The translations under genes were made by a program, and so were the position numbers. DNA of 64,000 nucleotides, from the NCBI GenBank assembly GCA_937862885.1, contig CALMEE010000062.1, positions 48,636 through 112,635 of the forward strand. The letters run 5' to 3'. This stretch comes from an uncultured Planctomycetaceae bacterium. Its GTDB lineage: Bacteria; Planctomycetota; Planctomycetia; Pirellulales; Pirellulaceae. The notes beneath the pieces are model-generated. The model saw only the letters and a program-made list of their open reading frames with translations. It did not search any database and had not been told where the DNA came from. Positions 56,078-64,000 of this stretch are shown here, piece after piece (positions within the stretch are counted from its first letter, which is position 1; each line of letters starts with the position of its first letter).

Positions 56078-59000
56078 ATGGGAAGCATGACGAAAATTCT
56101 AATTGACAACATGGTTTTCAAGTGTTTTCCCGACAGGTCATCGAAATCTTTGGGAACCGAACCCCTGCGGAAACGTTTTTATCCTCGAATCATTTCTGTC
56201 TGCGTGCTCGTCCAGCTCGCCAGCAATCTTATCGCGATCGGTCAGACAGTTGACTTCAATCGAGACATTCGACCGATTCTGACTGAAAATTGTTTCACAT
56301 GCCACGGACCTGACCAAGCTACGCGCGTGGCTGATTTGCGTTTGGATCAACGCGATAACGCGATAAGCACTGGCGCGATTGTGCCTGGTGACGCTGAGGC
56401 CAGCACTTTGATTGAACGTATTTTTGAAGAAGATTCGGCATGGATTATGCCTCCTGTGGAATCAAGAAAGACGCTGTCCGAAGAGCAAAAACGCATGCTG
56501 CGGAGGTGGATTGATCAAGGGGCAACTTATGATGTGCATTGGGCTTATCGCCCCATCGTGAAGCCAGATGTTCCTCAACCGAAGTCTGCTGGATCCGCGA
56601 ACAACGAAAGTGCAGCGACTCAAGATGTTTTGCAGCACAATGTCATTGATGCGTTTGTCGTTTCGCGTGTCCAGGATGCCGGTTTGAGTCAAAATCCCGA
56701 AACGGACCGGGCTGCACTAATGCGTCGGTTGAAATTGGATTTGCTGGGCTTACCACCAACTTTTCAGGAGTTGCAGGCGTTTTGCAACGACGAAGATTCG
56801 CAAGCCTACACGCATTTGGTGGACGAACTTCTGGCGTCACCGCATTTTGGCGAACGCATGGCATCGATGTGGTTAGATGTCGTGCGGTATGCTGACACGG
56901 TCGGCTATCACGGCGACCAAAACCAAAATGCGTTTGCTTACCGCGATTGGGTCATCAATGCGTTCAATGACAACCTGCCCTTCGATCAATTTACGTTGCA
57001 CCAATTGGCTGGAGATCTTCTTCCACATCCAAATGAGTCCACGTTAATTGCCACCTGCTTTAATCGTCTCAATATGATGACACGTGAAGGGGGCGCCCAG
57101 CCTGAAGAATATCTTGCCAAGTATGCGGCGGATCGAGTTCGCACAGTTGGCACCGCGTGGCTGGGATCGACTTTGGGATGTGCCGAGTGCCATGATCACA
57201 AATACGATCCTTTTTCGATGGAAGATTTTTATTCTATCGCGGCTTTTTTTGCTGACTTGAAACAATGGGGTGTTTACCAAGATTATCCCTATACACCTAA
57301 TCCTGACCTGCGACATTGGTCAAATGATCATCCGTTTCCACCAGAACTCGAAGTCTCTATTCCATATTTGTCAACACGTCAGCAGAACCTGATTGAACAT
57401 CGCAATCGATTGGCATTGGAGACCTGGCGCGAGAACCTCGGTAACGAAGGAACACACGATTCCGCGCGGGCTTGGCTCAAAGCCATGGCCGAGTATTTGC
57501 ATCAACACCGTGACGGTTGGCAATGGCTTGAACCGCGCGCCAGCGAAGGAGAGGGCATTGCTTTAGCATCCGTTGAGGATGTCGCATTCGCTGATCCCAC
57601 CCAAGATACCGAAAAGAATCAAGAGACCAGCATATCTGCGCTAGAACTCAAGAAGCCAATCTTGACAATTGCTGCTGGCCAACCCGCGAAAATACGTTTT
57701 GAGATACAACCCGCTGAAATTCCAGAGGCGACCGTTTGGTCGACCATCCGTATCGACTGGGAAGTTCTGCCAGAGTTTGAAGGTTGGGTTTTTCCCTCAA
57801 GTACTAAGCAGGCCAGCGCAAATTTCCATTTCGAACAAATATTGTCCGACGGCGAAACTAGGCGTCCACTTAGGGTGCATTTTGCCGAATCAAAATTCAA
57901 GAACCCCAGATACTATAACGGCTTTGAGATTAACGGCGTGCACTCTGGCTGGTTAGTTCCGAATCAGCAACAATCGATTTCCTCAGTTTGGATTCTCGAT
58001 CAACCAATTGTACTGGGACCAAGCGAAAAGATTTCCGTTACGATTTCCGGGATCCCGGCTCGGCGTCTTGCGGCAGCGGTCTCCCCCTTTGTGCCCCTGT
58101 ACGGAGAGGGGAGAACAATCGAATTGGTGCACCAACTTCATGACATAAGTAACACCACGGAAGCTGATCCTCTTTCGTCAGTTCATTTAGAGTGCCTCGA
58201 AACCGCTGAGCAGTTACCTTGCGAAGACTGGTTTGCCGTTCAGTGGTGTTTGACCCAGGGGGCTGAAATCGCAACCGATGGCCGCCGCAAAATGCGCGAG
58301 TTGGAACTTGAGATCTTGCAGTGCCGGGGAGGACGTTGGCCAGTAATGATTTCCGTCAGCCAAGAACCGCGTGAGACCCGAGTCTTGCCGCGCGGCAATT
58401 GGCAAGATCTATCGGGCAAAATCGTCACCCCCAAGACGCCTCATTTCCTGCCAAGTTTGGCTTTAAACGACTCGGAACGATTGAGTCGGATTGACTTAGC
58501 GAATTGGCTGGTTTCGCGAGATAACCCGTTGACGGCGCGAGTTCAGGTCAATCGGCTCTGGAAACATTTCTTTGGAGCGGGGTTATCCGGTGTACTCGAT
58601 GACTTCGGTTTTCAAGGGGAATACCCCGCTCACCCGGAGTTGCTTGATTGGTTGGCGGCAGAGTTCATCGATAGCGGATGGAACATCAAGCACATCATAC
58701 GGATGATCGTGCTCTCTGGAACCTATCGCCAATCATCACGACCAAGTGACGCAGCTCGTGCATTGGACCCAGCGAACCGCTTGCTCTCGCACCAAAATGC
58801 CCGCCGCCTGGAAGCTGAAGTATTAAGAGATCAAGCGTTGACGATTTCTGGCTTAATCAATTTGGATATGGGAGGCCCTCCTATCTTTCCTTATCAGCCA
58901 GACAACTACTACTCGCACTTGCAATTTCCTGATCGCCGTTATGTCGCGGATCGAAATGACCGTCAATATCGACGAGGTGTGTACATGCATTGGCAAAGAA

Positions 59001-59422
59001 CATTTTTGCATCCGATGCTCGCCAACTTTGATGCGCCAGCGCGGGAAGAGTGCGTCGGCATGCGTCTTGAGGCAAATACTCCGCAACAAGCGTTGACGTT
59101 GCTTAACGACCCTACATTTGTCGAAGCGGCCGTTGCGTTTGCGAAACTGATTGTGCAACTGCAGGCTCCAGACGAAAATCGAATTTCGTACGCCTTTGAA
59201 CGGGCCTTGTGTCGGTCACCGCAGCAAACCGAGATTGATAGCCTGCGACAGTTTATTGACACCCAGCGTGAGCATTGGCGGCAAAATGAGAATGCTGCGA
59301 AGGTGTTGATGTCAACTGGTTTGCAGCGACTGGAAGCTGGCGACGACCCGATCGAATTGGCTAGTTGGACAAGTTTGGCGCGAGTCATCCTTAACTTGCA
59401 TGAGACTATTACGAGGCATTGA
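56078..59422 (+). CDS. Planctomycete cytochrome/DUF1549/DUF1553 protein
   Basis: An 1114-aa secreted protein in the usual order: signal segment (about 35-55), PSCyt1 cytochrome-like domain with CFTCHGPD (Cys72-x-x-Cys-His), DUF1549 (PSCyt2, about 190-395) with GCAECHDHKYDPF, a beta-rich middle, and DUF1553 (PSD1, about 815-1090) with NRLWKHFFGAGL and SGTYRQSSRP. CxxCH suggests covalent haem. The pair with the DUF1501 gene six bases on is hallmark of planctomycetes; role unproven, with polysaccharide processing often suggested. Starts at ATG 56078 or 56087 are both possible. Confidence 0.93.
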   Translation: MGSMTKILIDNMVFKCFPDRSSKSLGTEPLRKRFYPRIISVCVLVQLASNLIAIGQTVDFNRDIRPILTENCFTCHGPDQATRVADLRLDQRDNAISTGAIVPGDAEASTLIERIFEEDSAWIMPPVESRKTLSEEQKRMLRRWIDQGATYDVHWAYRPIVKPDVPQPKSAGSANNESAATQDVLQHNVIDAFVVSRVQDAGLSQNPETDRAALMRRLKLDLLGLPPTFQELQAFCNDEDSQAYTHLVDELLASPHFGERMASMWLDVVRYADTVGYHGDQNQNAFAYRDWVINAFNDNLPFDQFTLHQLAGDLLPHPNESTLIATCFNRLNMMTREGGAQPEEYLAKYAADRVRTVGTAWLGSTLGCAECHDHKYDPFSMEDFYSIAAFFADLKQWGVYQDYPYTPNPDLRHWSNDHPFPPELEVSIPYLSTRQQNLIEHRNRLALETWRENLGNEGTHDSARAWLKAMAEYLHQHRDGWQWLEPRASEGEGIALASVEDVAFADPTQDTEKNQETSISALELKKPILTIAAGQPAKIRFEIQPAEIPEATVWSTIRIDWEVLPEFEGWVFPSSTKQASANFHFEQILSDGETRRPLRVHFAESKFKNPRYYNGFEINGVHSGWLVPNQQQSISSVWILDQPIVLGPSEKISVTISGIPARRLAAAVSPFVPLYGEGRTIELVHQLHDISNTTEADPLSSVHLECLETAEQLPCEDWFAVQWCLTQGAEIATDGRRKMRELELEILQCRGGRWPVMISVSQEPRETRVLPRGNWQDLSGKIVTPKTPHFLPSLALNDSERLSRIDLANWLVSRDNPLTARVQVNRLWKHFFGAGLSGVLDDFGFQGEYPAHPELLDWLAAEFIDSGWNIKHIIRMIVLSGTYRQSSRPSDAARALDPANRLLSHQNARRLEAEVLRDQALTISGLINLDMGGPPIFPYQPDNYYSHLQFPDRRYVADRNDRQYRRGVYMHWQRTFLHPMLANFDAPAREECVGMRLEANTPQQALTLLNDPTFVEAAVAFAKLIVQLQAPDENRISYAFERALCRSPQQTEIDSLRQFIDTQREHWRQNENAAKVLMSTGLQRLEAGDDPIELASWTSLARVILNLHETITRH

Positions 59423-59428
59423 CGATTG

Positions 59429-60868
59429 ATGTTCGTTCCCAAAATTGATGATCACGACGTGAACCGCCGGACGTTTTTGCGACGAACAGGAATGGGGTTC
59501 GGCCCTGCGGCATTGGCAATGCTGATGGGTTTGCCCGCTGGCTCAATCACGCAACGACGATCTGCTAACCACGGATTGCGCGACGGCAATTTTTGCAATT
59601 CGTTTGGCAAAGCCAAGCGCATCATCCATTTATGTATGGCTGGCGGACCTTCCCAATTCGAAACCTTTGACTACAAACCTCGCTTGGCCGAAATACACGG
59701 CCAACCTTTTCCAGATTCGTACACAGCAGGACAACAACTGGCCCAATTACAAAATACAACCCTCAACGCCATGGGACCCCAATTCGCGTTTGCTCGCCAC
59801 GGTGAATCTGGTCAGGAAGTCAGCGAGTTATTTCCGCACCTCGCCAAGTTGGCTGATGATCTTTGTATTATTAGATCCTTGCATACCGAGCAAATTAACC
59901 ATGATCCAGCTCATGCGTTTTTCAACAGCGGTTCCATCATCAAAGGACGACCAAGCATGGGATCTTGGTTGCTTTACGGGCTGGGAAGCGAGTCCGAGAA
60001 CCTGCCCGGTTTCGTGGTGATGACATCCACCAGCAAATGCGGTGGTGCACAACCGATATCGGCTCGGCAATGGTCATCTGGTTTTCTTCCTAGCCGCTAC
60101 CAAGGTGTCGAGTTTCAATCAACAGGAGACTTAGTGCATTACATTGGCAACCCTCAAGGAGTTTGTCAAAGCGCGCAGCGTCAGTTGATTGATGAAATTA
60201 ACCGGTTGAATGGTATGTCGCCGATTGTCGACCACGACGCCGAATTGGCTACACGCATCTCCCAATATGAGATGGCCTTTCGTATGCAAACGTCGGTACC
60301 TGAATTGTCAGACTTTTCGCAAGAGACCCCGGAAACTTTGAAACTCTACGGGATTGAGCGACCTGGGGATGGGAGTTTTGCATCGAATTGTCTGATGGCT
60401 CGTCGCTTGGCGGAACGCGGCGTGCGCATGATTCAACTGTATCATCGAGCTTGGGATCATCATGACAACCTCAAATCGAACATGAAGGTGGCCTCTTTGG
60501 ACGTTGATCAAGCATGTGCGGCACTGCTGGAAGATTTGAAGCGACGCGGCCTGCTGCAAGATACGCTGGTCGTTTGTTGCGGAGAATTCGGGCGTACGCC
60601 TATGGCTCAGGGTTCAGGGAGAGATCATCACATTCTTTCTTTCTCCGGTTGGATTGCCGGTGGCGGCATTCGTGCAGGGATCACATTTGGTGAAACCGAT
60701 GAACTGGGATATCGGGCTGTCGTCGATCCAGTCTCGGTGCATGATTTGCATGCGACGCTACTTCACCTTTTCGGTATTGACCACCTCCAGCTTACATTTC
60801 GTTATCAAGGGCGTGATTTTCGATTGACGGATGTATTTGGTGAAGTCGTGGACGGAATCATTGCGTGA
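59429..60868 (+). CDS. DUF1501 protein with Tat signal
   Basis: A 479-aa protein, partner of the preceding cytochrome-like protein. The N-terminus has a twin-arginine motif (NRRTFLRRTGMGFG) before a hydrophobic segment, so folded export is likely. Later motifs are HLCMAGGPSQFETFDYKP, IRSLHTEQINHDPAHAFFN, PGFVVM, MIQLYHRAWDHHDN and GEFGRTPM with GRDHH, all typical of DUF1501 and of the alkaline-phosphatase-like superfamily to which it is related. The ATG is six bases after the upstream stop; the two are cotranscribed. Confidence 0.94.
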   Translation: MFVPKIDDHDVNRRTFLRRTGMGFGPAALAMLMGLPAGSITQRRSANHGLRDGNFCNSFGKAKRIIHLCMAGGPSQFETFDYKPRLAEIHGQPFPDSYTAGQQLAQLQNTTLNAMGPQFAFARHGESGQEVSELFPHLAKLADDLCIIRSLHTEQINHDPAHAFFNSGSIIKGRPSMGSWLLYGLGSESENLPGFVVMTSTSKCGGAQPISARQWSSGFLPSRYQGVEFQSTGDLVHYIGNPQGVCQSAQRQLIDEINRLNGMSPIVDHDAELATRISQYEMAFRMQTSVPELSDFSQETPETLKLYGIERPGDGSFASNCLMARRLAERGVRMIQLYHRAWDHHDNLKSNMKVASLDVDQACAALLEDLKRRGLLQDTLVVCCGEFGRTPMAQGSGRDHHILSFSGWIAGGGIRAGITFGETDELGYRAVVDPVSVHDLHATLLHLFGIDHLQLTFRYQGRDFRLTDVFGEVVDGIIA

Positions 60869-61203
60869 TCGCTTAATACCAAAGCAAGTTTATTAGATCA
60901 GGCCAAGAACTTGGGAGATGATCTGCTCGCTTCTCATGCAAACCATGTTGTTTCGCGATCGGCGGGATGGCCCAAGAAGTTGCTAGTAGCAGCCCTAAAG
61001 TAGCTTCTGGCAAAAACGCACAAGACCAGTGTAAACGGCAACCAGAATTCCCTTAGGACAAACCCATTTTTGCTAACAGCCTCGCAATTTTATAATTCCC
61101 GCAGTATTTCATTTTTAAATGATTGAGTTCTAAATATTTTGCGACTTGGTTCGAATTCATTGAAATAAGCAAGAATATTAATGCGATCAATTGGAGATTT
61201 AAA
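60869..61203. other. Gene-free interval with weak promoter
   Basis: Between DUF1501 and the DUF2807 gene. TATAAT at 61091-61096 with TTGCTA 15 bases before is a possible promoter. No gene seen. Confidence 0.5.
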
Positions 61204-61911
61204 GTGAAAAACTGGTGTAAACTCGGGTTAGCGTCTTTACTAGGTTTCGTGGCCGCTAGCCTTTCGGGATGCGGGCATCTTGGCGTATTGGGACCCGGAG
61301 TGTTGGGGTCCGGCAATGTTGTCAGCGAAACTCGCGATTTGACACCATTCAAGAAAATCACTTTCTCGGGAGCAGGCTCGCTCGTCATTGAGGCGGGAAA
61401 GAATCCGGACTTTAGAATTGAATTAGACGACAATCTTTTGGAATACATCGCAACGGAAGTCGTCGATGGCAATCTACGAATTTCATCAATCGAAAAACTC
61501 GCTCCGAGCCAAGACCTCAAAGTGTTTATTTCGATGGAAGAATTCGACGGCTTGACGGTTCAAGGTTCATGCAATGCCGAAATCACCGGGACGAAATCGT
61601 CCAATGCTGAATTATCGATTGTTGGTGCGGGCAAAATTTCGATTGAGGGAATTGCCGATCACCTCGCCCTCAACATTTCCGGCGCCGGAAATATCGCGGC
61701 AGATGAACTCTATTCAAAGTCGGCCAGCATCAAGATTTCTGGAAGCGGATCAGTCGATTTGCGTGTCAGTGAAGAACTGAAGATTAACATCACGGGAAGC
61801 GGAAAAGTTCGCTATTTTGGTTCACCGGCAATTGAACAACGTGTCACTGGGTCCGGCCGCGTCATCCAAGTCCAGTCAACAGACGAATTGCCTGCAGAAG
61901 TCCAAGATTAA
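61204..61911 (+). CDS. DUF2807 (head-GIN) lipoprotein
   Basis: A 235-aa lipoprotein. GTG at 61204 is chosen: GGAGA lies six bases before it, and the signal peptide (NWCKLGLASLLGFVAASLSGCG) follows directly with lipobox LSGC; the frame itself starts further upstream at 61123. From about residue 40 the sequence is a right-handed beta-helix-like DUF2807 domain: repeated short motifs such as FSGAGSLVI, VQGSCNAEI, IVGAGKISI, ISGAGNIAA and ISGSGSVDL with alternating G-S-G. Such domains are often found in surface adhesins and stress-linked periplasmic proteins. Anchored in the outer or inner membrane. Confidence 0.9.
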   Translation: MKNWCKLGLASLLGFVAASLSGCGHLGVLGPGVLGSGNVVSETRDLTPFKKITFSGAGSLVIEAGKNPDFRIELDDNLLEYIATEVVDGNLRISSIEKLAPSQDLKVFISMEEFDGLTVQGSCNAEITGTKSSNAELSIVGAGKISIEGIADHLALNISGAGNIAADELYSKSASIKISGSGSVDLRVSEELKINITGSGKVRYFGSPAIEQRVTGSGRVIQVQSTDELPAEVQD

Positions 61912-61971
61912 AGGTCGCGCAACGCTGTGAAACAGAAATTCGGAAGCAGAAGCAACCGATTGAGAGATTGA

Positions 61972-62523
61972 TTACGCTTGTTGATCAATACCTAAGTCCT
62001 GGATCGTTAACAAAGCGTGAAAGGGAAGTTGGTTCTGCCGGAAGAATTCGGCAGCTCCTTCGCACCGGTCAATAACGGCCAAGACGGATGTCACGACCAA
62101 TCCAAAAGCTTGCGCCTTTTCCACCGCACGCATGCTGCTTCCTCCGGTGGTCACGGTGTCTTCAACGATGACTACTCGATCACCCGCGCGTACAGGGCCT
62201 TCCACCTCCTGCCCGGTTCCATGAGCCTTGGCCTCTTTGCGCACGATAAACCCTCGTAGCTCCTTGCCTTGCTGGTAGGCGACGGTCACCAAGGCAGCGG
62301 TAATCGGGTCTGCTCCAATCGCCATCCCACCGACAGCATCAGGCAAGTCTCTTCCTAAGTGGTCCAGCATGCCGTGTGCGATCAAATTGGCTCCTTCGCC
62401 AGTTAACGTCAATTTGCGGCAATCCAAGTAAAAATTTGCCTGCTTTCCAGAAGCCAGGGTGAAATTTCCCAGCTTCAATGCATGCTGTTTCACAAGTTCA
62501 ATGAGTCGCCGTTGGTTGTACAT
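61972..62523 (-). CDS. pyrE: Orotate phosphoribosyltransferase
   Basis: It forms OMP from orotate and PRPP in pyrimidine synthesis. The PRPP-binding loop VVIVEDTVTTGGSSM and GPVRAGDRV, GGMAIGADPITAAL and FIVRKEAKAHGTGQEVEG are family signatures. Length 183 aa. It faces the DUF2807 gene (convergent) and diverges from the sulfatase-like gene. No other pyr genes are near. Confidence 0.96.
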   Translation of the reverse strand: MYNQRRLIELVKQHALKLGNFTLASGKQANFYLDCRKLTLTGEGANLIAHGMLDHLGRDLPDAVGGMAIGADPITAALVTVAYQQGKELRGFIVRKEAKAHGTGQEVEGPVRAGDRVVIVEDTVTTGGSSMRAVEKAQAFGLVVTSVLAVIDRCEGAAEFFRQNQLPFHALLTIQDLGIDQQA

Positions 62524-62675
62524 TGTAATTTTCGCTTTTCACCGGATAGCTTGCGGTTTTGGTGGAGTGAGTTTACAACAATGGCGTTTGCCTGGAAAGG
62601 GACTCGAAAACACAAGCAATTTTTTGACTGTTCGGGTAATCGCATTGCGTGAAGCAACGGTAACGAACATCGCGA

Positions 62676-63911
62676 ATGGTAAACCGTATGCCCAATAACT
62701 TGATCGTTATTTCAATCGATGGACTCAGTCCCCGTTATCTCGGGCCGTATGGTAATACTTGGCTTGATACTCCCGCCATCAACGCGCTTGCGGCGAAAGG
62801 AATTCTGTTTGAGAACATCATTGCCGAGCAACTTCAGCCTCAGCAAGCTCTTCGTTCAACGTTTGATTCATGGGAAACTTCGAAACAGCCCGACTCCCAA
62901 CAAGCCCTAGGTTTTCAGGAACGCGAGTTTCGCTCAATTCTTATCAGCCAATCGCCCAATGCGGAATCGGCTCAGGATTGGTCGAACATTTTCGATGAAA
63001 TTCAACATGTCAATTTGAACCAATGGACACGGGCAGAGAATTGGAGCGAAACAAATCTGGCCAATCTATTCGCCGTGCTGATTCAGCAATTGGGGGAATT
63101 GCATACTTGTCCTGAATCGGCTGATCATCCATTTTTCGTGTGGTGCGATTCTCAAGCCCTTTTAAATTGCTGGGACGCGCCCGAAATTCTCGCCCAACAA
63201 TTTTACGCTGCCGATGACCCAGCTCCGTATGCATCGGTTTCCCCTCCTACTGGCTCAATTGACGTAGATGACGTCGATCCAGATCTTCTGCTCTCGTACG
63301 TCCATGCTTATGCTGCGCAAGTTACGCTGATCGACCATTGCTTGGCGGCATTATTGGCATTTTTGGACGAACATTCGCTATGTGAAACTACGCAAATTGC
63401 ACTTACGTCTTCATGCGGATATCCCCTGGGGGAACACGGAGTGGTTGGCTGTTTGCCAAACTGTGTTTACAGTGAAGCCATTCATATTCCCCTGATCATC
63501 TCCCAACTCGATTCGAAGTACCAAGCCCGCAGATATCAAAATATCGGTCAACTTCGCCAACTCGCTCAAGTACTTCTGTCGCCATTGTTGTTAGACAATT
63601 CCCTTTCTACGGGAACCGCTACATCCCTCGAAGCAAAACTTAACGAGTTCTTGGTTTCAAGCACCTTACGACCATTTGCTAGAGTCAACACGTCTAGAAA
63701 AACCGCGATCCAGACACCCGCATGGCTGCTGGTTGTCGGCGAAGACCACCGAGAATTGTTCGTCAAACCGGACGACCGCTGGGAGGTTAATGACGTAGCT
63801 GATATCTGTCATGAAGTTACTTTGGGTCTGACACAACTATTGAATCGCGAGGATCAGGCAAACACGATCACCGACGACATACCAACTTTTTTGAGGAAAC
63901 CAATAGATTAA
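62676..63911 (+). CDS. Sulfatase-like protein lacking catalytic residues
   Basis: A 411-aa cytoplasmic-looking protein (no signal peptide). The opening VISIDGLSPRYLGPYGNTWLDTPAINALAAKG is that of the sulfatase/alkaline phosphatase superfamily. In active sulfatases a C/S-x-P-x-R formylglycine site follows near here; instead there is FENIIAEQLQPQQALRS with no such motif. The usual D-H-G metal pair appears as TSSCGYPLGEHG (Ser246-Cys247). The fold is kept, the chemistry probably not. It may bind sulfated sugar or be a decayed paralogue. A start at ATG 62688 is also possible. Confidence 0.8.
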   Translation: MVNRMPNNLIVISIDGLSPRYLGPYGNTWLDTPAINALAAKGILFENIIAEQLQPQQALRSTFDSWETSKQPDSQQALGFQEREFRSILISQSPNAESAQDWSNIFDEIQHVNLNQWTRAENWSETNLANLFAVLIQQLGELHTCPESADHPFFVWCDSQALLNCWDAPEILAQQFYAADDPAPYASVSPPTGSIDVDDVDPDLLLSYVHAYAAQVTLIDHCLAALLAFLDEHSLCETTQIALTSSCGYPLGEHGVVGCLPNCVYSEAIHIPLIISQLDSKYQARRYQNIGQLRQLAQVLLSPLLLDNSLSTGTATSLEAKLNEFLVSSTLRPFARVNTSRKTAIQTPAWLLVVGEDHRELFVKPDDRWEVNDVADICHEVTLGLTQLLNREDQANTITDDIPTFLRKPID

Positions 63912-64000
63912 GCATTGAACCTCCACCCTAACAAAGGGGACATTCTACTTTATCTGGGGACGTTGTTCAGTTAGAATGCTGCATGGCCATACACATCAAG
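63912..64000. other. Window end
   Basis: 89 bases after the sulfatase-like gene. ATG at about 63976 or 63984 could open a gene running past the edge, but too few bases are visible to tell. Confidence 0.4.

Overview
The window reads as chromosomal DNA from a planctomycete, most likely of the Pirellulales/Pirellulaceae type. This rests on a PSCyt1-DUF1549-DUF1553 protein next to a DUF1501 protein, short secreted proteins ending in a DPRA-x-x-IE-like motif, an N-terminal CPHC...CPAC ribbon followed by one membrane helix, a DUF1570-like metallopeptidase, loosely packed genes with many 300-870 base gaps, and few strong Shine-Dalgarno sites. I see no tRNA, rRNA, CRISPR array, insertion sequence or prophage.

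Layout. 1-2.4 kb: the 3' part of a metallopeptidase/leucine-rich-repeat protein, then a sigma-like HTH protein. 2.5-5.7 kb: the proton-pumping transhydrogenase pair pntA-pntB. 6.3-8.2 kb: small membrane proteins, one pair behind a consensus promoter. 8.7-18.2 kb: alanine dehydrogenase, the GTPase Der, a lysine-rich planctomycete protein, trpE, the protein-arginine-kinase pair mcsA-mcsB, and the protease hslV-hslU. 18.5-28.3 kb: an isochorismatase-fold hydrolase, rpsA with six S1 domains, a three-gene set (ketoacyl synthase, acyl carrier protein, phytoene-desaturase-like oxidoreductase), a membrane zinc peptidase and a DMT exporter. 28.5-33.2 kb: a lipoprotein, a long gene-free stretch with many inverted repeats, a MazG-like hydrolase, queD, an orphan DNA methyltransferase and a secreted beta-propeller. 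33.2-40.3 kb: an ABC-2 exporter whose permease carries a long propeller-like insert, and a PpiD-like protein with two acidic tracts. 40.9-47.3 kb: topA, a YgiQ-type radical SAM enzyme, a BshB1-type deacetylase and a small lipoprotein. 47.4-53.7 kb: a zinc-ribbon membrane protein, a secreted alpha/beta hydrolase with no nucleophilic serine, a TPR protein and a protein with two STN-like domains. 54.0-63.9 kb: a TrhO-RluA fusion, the cytochrome/DUF1501 pair, a DUF2807 lipoprotein, pyrE and a sulfatase-like protein without catalytic residues.

Functionally the region mixes housekeeping genes (translation, DNA topology, nucleotide and amino-acid synthesis, redox balance, protein quality control) with envelope proteins of planctomycete type. 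Real operons are short: mcsA-mcsB, hslV-hslU, the ABC pair, pntA-pntB, the KAS-ACP set and the cytochrome/DUF1501 pair. The points most worth a second look are the fusion of two RNA-uridine-modifying enzymes, the KAS-ACP-CrtI-like set, two enzymes whose catalytic residues are replaced, the ABC permease architecture, a cluster of GTACAA motifs upstream of pntA, and the repeat-rich leader before the mazG-like gene. I did not find a system I could call new with confidence.
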